Assembly (NCBI RefSeq): GCF_040545875.1
Contig: NZ_JBEPMR010000018.1
From: Faecalicatena_A orotica
GTDB lineage: Bacteria; Bacillota; Clostridia; Lachnospirales; Lachnospiraceae
DNA length: 64,000 nucleotides
Direction: 5' to 3' (one strand)
How positions within the stretch are numbered: the stretch's first letter is position 1; every line of letters begins with the position of its first letter. The position numbers were made by a program, and so were the translations under genes. The notes beneath the pieces are model-generated. The model worked only from the letters and a program-made list of their open reading frames with translations. It was not told the origin of the DNA and ran no database searches. This document shows, in pieces, positions 52,431 to 61,092 of this stretch.

Positions 52431-53594
52431 TCATTTTACAAACCGTTTTATTCTTCTTGCTACTCTTCTAAATACTGATCCATCCATTGATTTTGATACA
52501 GCCACTTCAAAGGGGTTATTTTCAAGCAAACTAAAAAACTTCTCTCTCTTAGGATGCATCTGTGTAGGTTTGCTTAACTGCGCATTCGTTTCCACAGCCC
52601 ATGCAATATTCATTTTTTTAACTTCCATTTGTTTTTTTATGTCATCAAATAAGGACTTCCCTTTTGGTGAATTTAAGAGTATAAGTGAAACGCCCGCTAA
52701 GGAATTCCATTCAGGATAATCTCGCTCTATATGCCATGCATCACCGATTGTTATGTCAGATACTCGTTCCGGTCTCGCAAACCGACAGTCCCCACACGCC
52801 GGTCTGTAAAAAAGCCGGCCGTAATAAGCTTTTATAAAAGGATCATTCTGGGAATCTAAAATATATGATTCTCCTTGTGGTGAAATCATCTCAGCAGATC
52901 TGGAATTAACTTTTCCAGAATAAGGGGTTTTGTTTTTAAAATTGTAGATATATCCAGTAATATTTGATTTACTCCCTATTTTTTCGCTGATGTACTTGTC
53001 AAACAAGTACTGATTTGGTGCTCCGTGACAAATAATATCCACTACAATTAAATTATCACATCTTATATGTTTGCTATTCAAATAAGCTAACAAAGCGGCG
53101 CATTGGCAAGGTGTTCCTGAAAAACAAACCTTTTCAGAATTTACTAAATGCCCTTCTATTTTCGAAAACACTTTGTTAGTATCGCTTAGAACATATTTGG
53201 ATTTTCTGAAGTTTTCACATCCCTGCTCCGTTTTTGCAATATCATGAATAACTTGAAAGTTTTCTGACCAACGGACTCCATAGAAAATATAGTTTTCTTT
53301 CAAAAGTGTTTTGTATATAGCAGTGTATGCTCCACCAGAAGAGCTATCAAATATAACATTTTGTGATTTATATCTTCCTACCCATACTTCACTTTTGTTA
53401 GAACTTTTAAAAATATGACTACTAATAGGACATGTTTTTTCACACAAATTACAATGAGTACACTCGGTCTTATTTACAACTGGATAAATGAAATGCTCAT
53501 TATCCTCTTTTAAGGATATACATTTTTGAGGACAAATTTCCACACACGCTTTACATCCACAGCACTCAAGTTTATCTCCACTGGTCAAATACAT
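52431..53594 (-). CDS. FrhB-like iron-sulfur protein (coenzyme F420 hydrogenase/dehydrogenase beta subunit family)
   Basis: About 387 residues. I choose ATG 53594 (YLTSGDKLECCGCKACVEIC), behind GGGGGA, over ATG 53630, which overlaps the upstream gene. Two 4Fe-4S ferredoxin motifs open the protein (CCGCKACVEICP and CTHCNLCEKTCP). The FrhB N- and C-terminal domains follow (SSSGGAYTAIYKTLLKENYI, VCFSGTPCQCAALLAYL and CGDCRFARPERVSDITIGDA). Such proteins are common in clostridial exopolysaccharide loci, often alongside pyruvyltransferases, as here; their exact redox step is not established. It is the last gene of module D. Confidence 0.9.
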   Translation of the reverse strand: MYLTSGDKLECCGCKACVEICPQKCISLKEDNEHFIYPVVNKTECTHCNLCEKTCPISSHIFKSSNKSEVWVGRYKSQNVIFDSSSGGAYTAIYKTLLKENYIFYGVRWSENFQVIHDIAKTEQGCENFRKSKYVLSDTNKVFSKIEGHLVNSEKVCFSGTPCQCAALLAYLNSKHIRCDNLIVVDIICHGAPNQYLFDKYISEKIGSKSNITGYIYNFKNKTPYSGKVNSRSAEMISPQGESYILDSQNDPFIKAYYGRLFYRPACGDCRFARPERVSDITIGDAWHIERDYPEWNSLAGVSLILLNSPKGKSLFDDIKKQMEVKKMNIAWAVETNAQLSKPTQMHPKREKFFSLLENNPFEVAVSKSMDGSVFRRVARRIKRFVK

Positions 53595-53616
53595 TCTCCG
53601 TCCCCCTGTATCAAAT

Positions 53617-54051
53617 TTATTCATTATCATCCTGAATCTTATGTAGGACTTCAGATAGCAAAGTCGACGATACCCCTGATGTATGTGGCAAAAACACTAC
53701 TTCCGTTCCGACATCATGAAATTTTTCGATGAGTCTATTGTACATATCGCTTCCCTTCCAATCAGAACCGTGAAACATAACATCAAAATGTAGTTCATTC
53801 CAAGCCTCCATTTTGTCCATTGTAGTCTGCGGGACAACAAGATCTACATATTTAATTGAATCAACAATGGCAAACCTCTCTTTATAGGGGATGATGGGTG
53901 TTTTACCTTTATAACTTTTTACAAGCTCATCAGTGCTCACTCCAACAATTAAGTACTCACACTGTTCTTTTGCTCTCTTTAAAATGTTCAGGTGTCCAAT
54001 ATGAAACATATCATATACACCTGTAGTGTAGCCAATCTTATATTTTTTCAT
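53617..54051 (-). CDS. TagD-like nucleotidyltransferase (glycerol-3-phosphate cytidylyltransferase family)
   Basis: A 144-residue protein behind AAAGGAGG. IGYTTGVYDMFHIGHLNILK at the N-terminus contains the H-x-G-H nucleotide-binding motif. KSYKGKTPIIPYKERFAIVD and the C-terminal SGVSSTLLSEVL stand for the conserved R-Y-x-x-x-x-x-R and ISTT segments of TagD/GCT enzymes. It would make CDP-glycerol or a related CDP-alcohol from CTP in the cytoplasm. With a LicD-family transferase two genes upstream, this suggests alcohol-phosphate decoration of the module D polymer. Confidence 0.88.
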   Translation of the reverse strand: MKKYKIGYTTGVYDMFHIGHLNILKRAKEQCEYLIVGVSTDELVKSYKGKTPIIPYKERFAIVDSIKYVDLVVPQTTMDKMEAWNELHFDVMFHGSDWKGSDMYNRLIEKFHDVGTEVVFLPHTSGVSSTLLSEVLHKIQDDNE

Positions 54052-54072
54052 AGTATAGCCTCCTTTAGTTTT

Positions 54073-55602
54073 TCAGCCTTTTCTGAAGCTTGGTGCAACT
54101 CTATTAACTAAATTTCGGAAATCTTTAGTCCATCCAAGTTCTATAAGAAAAACCACATTTGCTGTAATGGAAACAATAATAACTTTCACAAAAAAACCAA
54201 TCCAACCTGTTATTGGTACGAGACCTATCAACCAATATTGAATCAAACCATTTATTACAACAGCCAAGGATTCAGCAAAATATTTAAAATAATATTCAAA
54301 AGGCTTTTTACTGAAATTATTTTTATAGACGAGCCAAGGATCAACAAGAGTTGTTGTTAAAAGTCTGGATATTCCTGTTGCTATGAAAATACCAGACAAG
54401 CCGATAGTCTTTCCCCACCATACTGATAAAATAATATTTATTATGGCCGAGATCATAGGGACCCACCGGCTTTGTATAAAAAGTCCCTGAGTAGTACGAA
54501 ATGTATATGCTGCATACTGAACGCCATTAATGTAAATACTAAATAAAATTGCAAAAACGACACTTTGATCTAACAAATATTTAGGACCAATCCACAATTC
54601 TACAAACTCATTAGCTAAAACAAAAAAACATATACCAATGAATCCATATAACCATACACATATCATAAGAAGCTGATGCATGATACTGCGAATCTGTTCC
54701 TTACTACCTTTAACAGAAAGATTACCAACGCTTGCAGTTAGTGAATTAATTGCACCGCTAATTATATTTGTTACATTATTCATCAACATTGTATAGTTTG
54801 ATGCAATACCGACTGTAGCAACATTAATAATTGACGAAATAATAATATTATCTGTACCATTTAAAATTACAGATCCAAATTTGTACACAAACAATGCCTT
54901 AACGTTATCAAAAATTGAGTTTGTTTCCTCTTTACTTAGTTTATTATCATTTTTCTCGGCAATAAACGGATACATTTTATCTGCTTTAATTGATAATACT
55001 ATATTCTGACCTACTGTACAGACTATGTGAATTATCAAATAAATAATATACTCATGTGTTAGCAATAAAAAAATACTCTGAAGGACAATTTGGATTAGCT
55101 GAAATGCTCGTGTATATAACTGAACAATATAGTCCTTCTGGTTCGCGGTGATCAGAGTTTTTTTATAGCTATATAAATAGGATACAGATGTATTCAATAA
55201 GAAGAGAATATATATAAGGATAATATTTTCTTTAATGTCAGGTGCATCCTTAATTAAATATCTCATAAAGGGGATGACACATAAACCTAAAGCAAAAATC
55301 ACACCCCCAATTAGTTGATAAGCCTTTTTGTATAGTGTCATCAAAGCCTGTATTTTCGATTTATCATGATTAGCAATTGGTTTGTAAAGGCTAAACACAA
55401 TTGCATTTCCTATTCCCAATTCGGCAAAAGACAAAACTGTCAATATATTTGTGTATAGGCTGTTAACCCCTAAATAATCAGAACTTAGAAGATGAATAAA
55501 TATCGTTCTACTAATAAATCCTAGAATGACATTTACTATTTGCATTATAGAACTCGTCAAAGTATTTATTGCAGCATTTTGAGTTCGTGAATATTCCCGC
55601 AT
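54073..55602 (-). CDS. Polysaccharide flippase (Wzx-like, MOP superfamily)
   Basis: A 509-residue membrane protein with about 14 segments. TLTSSIMQIVNVILGFISRT then IFIHLLSSDYLGVNSLYTNI is the start of a branch common in Firmicutes capsule loci, distinct from the other three flippases here. The mid region FAELGIGNAIVFSLYKPIAN and FVYKFGSVILNGTDNIIISS support it. GGAAGG precedes ATG 55602. It is the module D translocase. Confidence 0.92.
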   Translation of the reverse strand: MREYSRTQNAAINTLTSSIMQIVNVILGFISRTIFIHLLSSDYLGVNSLYTNILTVLSFAELGIGNAIVFSLYKPIANHDKSKIQALMTLYKKAYQLIGGVIFALGLCVIPFMRYLIKDAPDIKENIILIYILFLLNTSVSYLYSYKKTLITANQKDYIVQLYTRAFQLIQIVLQSIFLLLTHEYIIYLIIHIVCTVGQNIVLSIKADKMYPFIAEKNDNKLSKEETNSIFDNVKALFVYKFGSVILNGTDNIIISSIINVATVGIASNYTMLMNNVTNIISGAINSLTASVGNLSVKGSKEQIRSIMHQLLMICVWLYGFIGICFFVLANEFVELWIGPKYLLDQSVVFAILFSIYINGVQYAAYTFRTTQGLFIQSRWVPMISAIINIILSVWWGKTIGLSGIFIATGISRLLTTTLVDPWLVYKNNFSKKPFEYYFKYFAESLAVVINGLIQYWLIGLVPITGWIGFFVKVIIVSITANVVFLIELGWTKDFRNLVNRVAPSFRKG

Positions 55603-55608
55603 AAATAT

Positions 55609-56424
55609 TTAGCGTCCTTCCTTTTTTAAATCAAATATTATATTAGTTGGATTATGATTTCGTCTTTCTTCTTCTGGAGGTAACTGTTTCCAATTTTCAA
55701 ATAACTGTTCCAAATATTTTATGTATAGAATAGGCGCGCAAAATTTTCCATTTTCAAATGATACTTTTATTCCTTTTCCATATATTGATTTATCCATAGT
55801 CTGTTTAGTGTATTTATAATTAGAAGCATAATTAATTATATATTTTCCAGATTTTTGCTTTGTGCACAGTGTATCCCTGAATAAAGTAATAGTTTTTATG
55901 CTAAACGGTCTTGTGATCAGATATATGACTTTTGCTTGTATGGTCTTAATCTTACATTTTCTAACACGCATATTAATTACAAAATTTAAAGTCTTTACTA
56001 TCTTCGCTCTTAAATGATATGTTAATCCTGAATTTTTTGCACATGAATCAAGTGGAAAAACATCAATAAAAATTCCTTTCCTACAATCTAACATTTTTAT
56101 ATCTGTTTCATTAAATAATGTATTCTTCTTCCTAATTTTTGCAAAAGGAAGCCAATAATTTTTGTCTGTAGAAATATGATGCAACTCATAATTTTTACCT
56201 AAACCACCACATAAACATATTTCTATAAATCGATTATAATCCGCTCTGGGAATTGCAATATCTAAATCATCATCCCATGGAATAAAGCCTTTATGGCGGA
56301 TTGCACCTAATAAAGTCCCACCAACTAAGTAATATTGTATACCCTCCTTCATACATAGGGCATCAACCGTTTTCAAAATCTCCAATTCTGTTAGTTGTAA
56401 TTCTCTTAAAATTTTCTGTTCCAT
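55609..56424 (-). CDS. LicD family phosphotransferase
   Basis: About 271 residues from ATG 56424 (EQKILRELQLTELEILKTVD), behind GGAAGGAGA; the frame extends upstream into the preceding gene. YYLVGGTLLGAIRHKGFIPW then DDDLDIAIPRADYNRFI is the nucleotidyltransferase-like metal site of the LicD/fukutin superfamily (G-G-T-L-L-G, D-D-D-x-D). LicD proteins transfer phosphocholine, and relatives transfer glycerol or ribitol phosphate, from CDP-linked donors onto sugars. The TagD-like gene in the same operon favours CDP-glycerol or similar as donor; that pairing is inference. Confidence 0.92.
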   Translation of the reverse strand: MEQKILRELQLTELEILKTVDALCMKEGIQYYLVGGTLLGAIRHKGFIPWDDDLDIAIPRADYNRFIEICLCGGLGKNYELHHISTDKNYWLPFAKIRKKNTLFNETDIKMLDCRKGIFIDVFPLDSCAKNSGLTYHLRAKIVKTLNFVINMRVRKCKIKTIQAKVIYLITRPFSIKTITLFRDTLCTKQKSGKYIINYASNYKYTKQTMDKSIYGKGIKVSFENGKFCAPILYIKYLEQLFENWKQLPPEEERRNHNPTNIIFDLKKEGR

Positions 56425-56446
56425 TATTCTCCTTCCCACATATATG

Positions 56447-57727
56447 TTAGGAATTGCTTGTATCATTTATAATATATCTGTAATTGTCTATTGACTTTTC
56501 AACTACATAATCCTCACCTTGTTTGCGCCTAATCCATTCATAGGAGGACTTTGAGAACTCCTCTGCTAACTTATCAGAATCAAAGATTCGAGATATATAT
56601 TCCGCAAGCATTAATGGCTCATTGAAGGTATATAAAAATCCATCTTGTCCATCACGTAACATTTCCGGTACACCGCCGACAAAACTTGCAACACAGGGAA
56701 TACCAACTAATTGCGCCTCACAAAGAGAATTCGGACTATTTTCAATTGAAGACGGAAGAACCATAACATTTGACTTCTTTAGTTCATTCACTATTTGCTC
56801 GGCATTCAATATTCCAGTAAAATGGATACATCCCTGTAAGTTATATTCATTTATTTTCTTAAAAAGATATTTTACATATCCTGGTTGAAGTAATTTATCC
56901 TTTACAGATTCATTTTTCATTATATTTGTTCCAGACATATAGAGCTCTATGTCAGGATATTTCTTTTGTAATTCTTTAATAGCATTTAATAAGATATGTA
57001 GTCCTTTTATTGGTTTGAAACCTTGATGCATGAATATACGATGTCTATGAATATCATTTACACTCCATCTGGAAGCAGTATAAAACTCGTGTCGGATCAG
57101 TTCAGGAGCAAAGATATATTTGGCCTTTGGATTGACTGCATGAGATGACACTTTATCCCATGTTGTTCTCCCCCCAAGATATCCGACACCTTTCAACATT
57201 TCTTGTTCATATTTACTTTTCTTTATTTCAGCCTTCTTGTCCCAAATTATTCCAGAATGGCGTATAACATCTCTAAGTGAATAGTTTGCCAAAATTTCAC
57301 CTATCTCCAGTCCAGCATAAGCATCTTTATAATAGTTGGAAAGAATACCTTGTAGGGTCAGAAAGAGTGGTATTTTAGGATTCATCCTAATAAGTTCATA
57401 TGGAACCAAAGATTCGCTGCCATGAATGTGAATTACATCTGGCTTAAAATCTGCCAAGATTTCTTCCCAAGCCTTTCTGGCATTTTTTCCTCCTCCAGTA
57501 TGTAAAACTTCTTTTCTGTTTGGCAAAAAATAGAAATCAACCTCATTTATATTGTATTTCTGGATTGTCTTTGCATCAGCAACAGATACTATCGCTAGAT
57601 CAACATCTCTCCTATATCTAATTTTCTCAGCTAGTGCCCTCGCCCAAGTACATGCATATTCTGATTTTCTTCCAACTTTATTAGCCACCTCAGGGAAAGT
57701 AACAAATATGGCCCACATTATTCTCAT
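56447..57727 (-). CDS. GT4 glycosyltransferase
   Basis: A 426-residue GT-B enzyme. FPEVANKVGRKSEYACTWAR opens the N-domain; KPDVIHIHGSESLVPYEL near residue 95 is the usual H-x-H strand; HQGFKPIKGLHILLNAIKEL starts the donor domain near residue 240; and VLPSSIENSPNSLCEAQLVG supplies the E-x7-E motif near residue 335. GTAGGAG precedes ATG 57727, which overlaps the polymerase stop (ATGA). Adds a sugar of the module D repeat; donor unknown. Confidence 0.92.
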   Translation of the reverse strand: MRIMWAIFVTFPEVANKVGRKSEYACTWARALAEKIRYRRDVDLAIVSVADAKTIQKYNINEVDFYFLPNRKEVLHTGGGKNARKAWEEILADFKPDVIHIHGSESLVPYELIRMNPKIPLFLTLQGILSNYYKDAYAGLEIGEILANYSLRDVIRHSGIIWDKKAEIKKSKYEQEMLKGVGYLGGRTTWDKVSSHAVNPKAKYIFAPELIRHEFYTASRWSVNDIHRHRIFMHQGFKPIKGLHILLNAIKELQKKYPDIELYMSGTNIMKNESVKDKLLQPGYVKYLFKKINEYNLQGCIHFTGILNAEQIVNELKKSNVMVLPSSIENSPNSLCEAQLVGIPCVASFVGGVPEMLRDGQDGFLYTFNEPLMLAEYISRIFDSDKLAEEFSKSSYEWIRRKQGEDYVVEKSIDNYRYIINDTSNS

Positions 57728-59187
57728 AGTATATGTCTCCTACAACTGAATTTAGTTAATCTCAAAACCCTTATCTTTTCTTCAATATTGACTAACCAGA
57801 TGCCAATTACAGCATACCAAATATTAGATTCTATTATATTTGTATTAACTGCCATAAATAGAGATGTCCAAAACACAAGTACAACATAATATATTTTCTT
57901 GTAAAGTGAATTTGTAACCTGCAGTTTTCTATCACACCATAATGCAACCAATACTAATATAACAGAATAAGTTGGTGCAAAAAGAATGCTAAACTGCATC
58001 ATGCCTTCAGTCACCGTCGGCATAATTAAATCATAATGCCCGGTGAAGGAGCGAAAAAGATCATTTGCAGGAGTCTCACCAGAAAGCCCCATAATCTTCA
58101 TAGCATATGGAAAATTATAAAATGTATCAACAAAAATGCCTGATGGTGGACGAGGATATACCTCGGCCACCTTCATACCATTTGCAACAGGTGCTATTCC
58201 GTTAAAATATTCATCAAAATATTCATTATTAAAATATTTCATTGTCGAATCGACCAATGTATACTCCGTATGTCCGAATGAAAAAACTTTCAGTAAAGAA
58301 CCGATTAGTATTAATACGATAATTCCTACAACGCCTGCAGAAATTATTAGTTTCTTTTTCTCTGGAAAAGAGTATATCAATAGATATACACTAATAATTG
58401 CAGCTATAAGCATTCCCCATCTGGAAACTGAAAAGCCAGATGTCCACATACTTGAAATGAATCCAATACAAACTAAAATAAGAAGTGTTGCCTTTAATAT
58501 TTTATTAATTTTTCTGTTAGATATTAACCTTACTAGGGTTGTCATGATTGTTACTAGGCCAATTTTATAAAATACCCTAAACACTCCTGGAATATCTGAC
58601 AAATATTCTGATTTAGATGTTCCGGCAGCAAGCCCCAGCTCTTCTCTTGTTAATAACGAAAAATTAAGCAAATTTCCCCTAAGCTTAGCATTTACTACAA
58701 TAATAAAGGAAAAAAATAAGATAGTAAAAATGGTAGTATATTTTAATGAATTCACTTCTTTTATTTCAGATACTACATATGGATCCTTATGTTTGATTTT
58801 ACTCCACACAAACATAGCAAGCCCCACTGATATAATTTCATATGAAATAAGCCAAACTGCATTCGTCAAATCAGCACGGTACACAATAACACCGGTATAT
58901 GACTGGTCGAATGCATAAAGCATAGGTATCATTATACATCTACAAAATAATATTATTTCTATAATTGCAAGGGCCAATCCTGGCTGTCTTGAAAATATTC
59001 GTCTCGAAATAAGGAGATTTACAACATATGATGCAGGCAGGATGGCGAGATTACTGACTATAATTACTGATCTATTAAAAAAAATAACGATGATTGTTGT
59101 AATGATGCCAACCAGTATCAATGCATTCCACAAATTCAGAGCCAATTTCCTCCTTCGCTCCATCATTATGAATTCTTTAACTTCCAT
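57724..59187 (-). CDS. Wzy-like polysaccharide polymerase
   Basis: A 487-residue polytopic protein with about 12 segments. The long extracytoplasmic loop (residues ~300-390) contains VYPRPPSGIFVDTFYNFPYA, LSGETPANDLFRSFTGHYD and MPTVTEGMMQFSILFAPTYS, the pattern of oligosaccharide repeat-unit polymerases. AGGGAGG precedes ATG 59187. It is placed mid-operon, upstream of GT4/LicD/Wzx genes. The identification as the module D polymerase is by topology and exclusion. Confidence 0.82.
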   Translation of the reverse strand: MEVKEFIMMERRRKLALNLWNALILVGIITTIIVIFFNRSVIIVSNLAILPASYVVNLLISRRIFSRQPGLALAIIEIILFCRCIMIPMLYAFDQSYTGVIVYRADLTNAVWLISYEIISVGLAMFVWSKIKHKDPYVVSEIKEVNSLKYTTIFTILFFSFIIVVNAKLRGNLLNFSLLTREELGLAAGTSKSEYLSDIPGVFRVFYKIGLVTIMTTLVRLISNRKINKILKATLLILVCIGFISSMWTSGFSVSRWGMLIAAIISVYLLIYSFPEKKKLIISAGVVGIIVLILIGSLLKVFSFGHTEYTLVDSTMKYFNNEYFDEYFNGIAPVANGMKVAEVYPRPPSGIFVDTFYNFPYAMKIMGLSGETPANDLFRSFTGHYDLIMPTVTEGMMQFSILFAPTYSVILVLVALWCDRKLQVTNSLYKKIYYVVLVFWTSLFMAVNTNIIESNIWYAVIGIWLVNIEEKIRVLRLTKFSCRRHIL

Positions 59188-59203
59188 TAGTACCTCCCTG
59201 CTA

Positions 59204-60172
59204 TTACCTCGTAGGAATTTTAATCCAGTCTTTTAAATAGATTGAGTTATCATTCTCAAAGCTTAAATTCCATCTTTCCGGTACCAGTACGACTTTATTT
59301 AATGCAGTAGATAGATAAGCTGCCCACCAACTAAAGGTGCTATTAGAAATAATAAAGTGTCTACAACTTTTCATGAGCCGTAATTCTTCATAATCGGGAT
59401 TACCCAAATCAACATAAACTAACCGCAATTGTTTATTGTTTACACTATTAGTAAAATGATAGTTTTCTTTAATCCATTCAATATCCTGATGCGTATTAGT
59501 AAAAATATAAAATACAGGATTATTAGTTCTTTTCATTATTTCATTAATTGCTCTATTATAATATTCAAAAGTGCAAATCTGAAGATTTCTCCATTCTGGG
59601 TTGAGATAGTCACCACGTCGAATATGTAAACAAATGGCTTCCGTTGACTCTATCTGCCGCAACATAATTTTATTTTGCTCATTGGGTTCTGTTTTGAATT
59701 CAAATTCTTGTCGGATTATATCCGAGATCGGGGCGAAATTCGATTCACCTTGAAAACATCCAAATACATATTTATTTTTTGCTTTTGATAACACAGTTTT
59801 AAATTCTGTTTGAGAGCGATATGTATAATAAAGACCTCTTCGGGAGCGCTTTAAAAATTTTTCTTCTCCTAATGGTTTTGATTTCTTCAGAATTTTCCAA
59901 GATATTAAATCTGTACCATTAGCAATTATCGTTCTAGCCATAAACGCATTCATATTTGCATTTTGTTTTGCTAAATTCATGAATGTTACAGAATCATTGA
60001 GTTTAAAGTTTTGCAGAGAAACCTTTCTATAATCGTACTTATTTATATAATATGGGTTAATAACTATCTCTTCTTCTTTCCCCTGCTGTTCATATTGATA
60101 TTTCAGATATCTAGTGTATGCATACTGGAACATCTGATTACCCAAACCATCTTTAATAATTAAATTGATCAT
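59204..60172 (-). CDS. GT11 alpha-1,2-fucosyltransferase family protein
   Basis: A 322-residue GT11 enzyme with canonical motifs: IIKDGLGNQMFQYAYTRYLK at the start, AICLHIRRGDYLNPEW (H-x-R-R-G-D-Y, GDP-binding) near residue 182, and HFIISNSTFSWWAAYLS near residue 285. These enzymes transfer fucose from GDP-fucose in alpha-1,2 linkage; other GDP-6-deoxysugars cannot be excluded. GAGGAG precedes ATG 60172. Fucosylated capsule is a common host-mimicking feature of gut bacteria. No GDP-fucose synthesis genes lie in the window. Confidence 0.93.
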   Translation of the reverse strand: MINLIIKDGLGNQMFQYAYTRYLKYQYEQQGKEEEIVINPYYINKYDYRKVSLQNFKLNDSVTFMNLAKQNANMNAFMARTIIANGTDLISWKILKKSKPLGEEKFLKRSRRGLYYTYRSQTEFKTVLSKAKNKYVFGCFQGESNFAPISDIIRQEFEFKTEPNEQNKIMLRQIESTEAICLHIRRGDYLNPEWRNLQICTFEYYNRAINEIMKRTNNPVFYIFTNTHQDIEWIKENYHFTNSVNNKQLRLVYVDLGNPDYEELRLMKSCRHFIISNSTFSWWAAYLSTALNKVVLVPERWNLSFENDNSIYLKDWIKIPTR

Positions 60173-60184
60173 ACTTACTTCTCC

Positions 60185-61072
60185 TCAATCGTAAATATCA
60201 TATGGAAATGCTGCCTTCAACTTGCTTCGTAGTTCCTCCATTTTAGGCAAAGCTGTAGGATGGATAGTTAAAGCCTCTTCTATTGTCCTTGCAACTGGAA
60301 ATGTTAGTCTTCCAGTACTATAATAATAATCAGAGTATTTTAATATATCAATTTGGGGTTCCAAAAGAATTGCATGAATACCATAAGATTCAGCAAGTAT
60401 AATTCCATGTAAACTGGATGATATTACCACCTCCACACTATTTAATTCATCAATAAAAGTTTTATAATCTGCAGTACAAATATTGAGCGTTTTTATAGCT
60501 TTATTCTGGAAGTTTTTTTTTGCTACTTTCGAGAGATCATAATCTTTATGCGCAATTAACCCAAATTTATATTGTTTCTGAATTTTGGGGGGCATGTATA
60601 TTTCCGGCAGTAATATTGCAGGATCTCCATATACTTCTGGAACCTCATAACCATGATCCATGAGAATTATTCGAGTTACTGGGCCTCGCACCGCTCTAAC
60701 ATCGAGTTTCCTTTTTTCAAGTCGGTAATTGAGACTGGCATTTAATATACCACTTCCCCAGATAGTCGCATCTTGGATACCTGCAGTTAGAACGCTTCCC
60801 ACGGCATATAGATGTTTTTTCCCCTTTACTTCTTTGTCAGGCGAGATTCCTCTTAGAGCAAGTAGATGGTTAACAATAACAGGTGATAGCGTATCTCCTA
60901 GATTTTCGGTCTCATCCCAGTAGTCGAGATTAACATGATTATTCTGTGCCTTTTTAGACCAGTTAAAAAGAATAAATTGATTTCTCCAAGGATGTATCAT
61001 TTTAACGAGCACTTTTTTTGCTCTTCTACCAAGAATCTTTTTTATCTTCAAATTTAACTTGTCCGCTCTCAT
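60185..61072 (-). CDS. Polysaccharide pyruvyl transferase family protein
   Basis: About 295 residues. Of two close starts (TTG 61081, ATG 61072), I take the ATG with TAGGAAGG upstream. LDYWDETENLGDTLSPVIVN near residue 50 holds the family's N-(L/F)-G-D motif. LYAVGSVLTAGIQDATIWGS, VRAVRGPVTRIIL and YGDPAILLPEIY follow, and ISSSLHGIILAESYG near residue 230 is the S-x-H-G loop. It is an ExoV/WcaK-type pyruvyltransferase and differs from the member in module A. It would add a pyruvate ketal to a sugar of the module D repeat unit. Confidence 0.9.
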   Translation of the reverse strand: MRADKLNLKIKKILGRRAKKVLVKMIHPWRNQFILFNWSKKAQNNHVNLDYWDETENLGDTLSPVIVNHLLALRGISPDKEVKGKKHLYAVGSVLTAGIQDATIWGSGILNASLNYRLEKRKLDVRAVRGPVTRIILMDHGYEVPEVYGDPAILLPEIYMPPKIQKQYKFGLIAHKDYDLSKVAKKNFQNKAIKTLNICTADYKTFIDELNSVEVVISSSLHGIILAESYGIHAILLEPQIDILKYSDYYYSTGRLTFPVARTIEEALTIHPTALPKMEELRSKLKAAFPYDIYD

Positions 61073-61092
61073 TCCTAGCAACCTTCCTACAT

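Noticed and set aside
58136..58570. Plus-strand frame of 144 codons
   Set aside because: Fully antisense to the module D polymerase; low-complexity translation typical of the opposite strand of membrane-protein genes.
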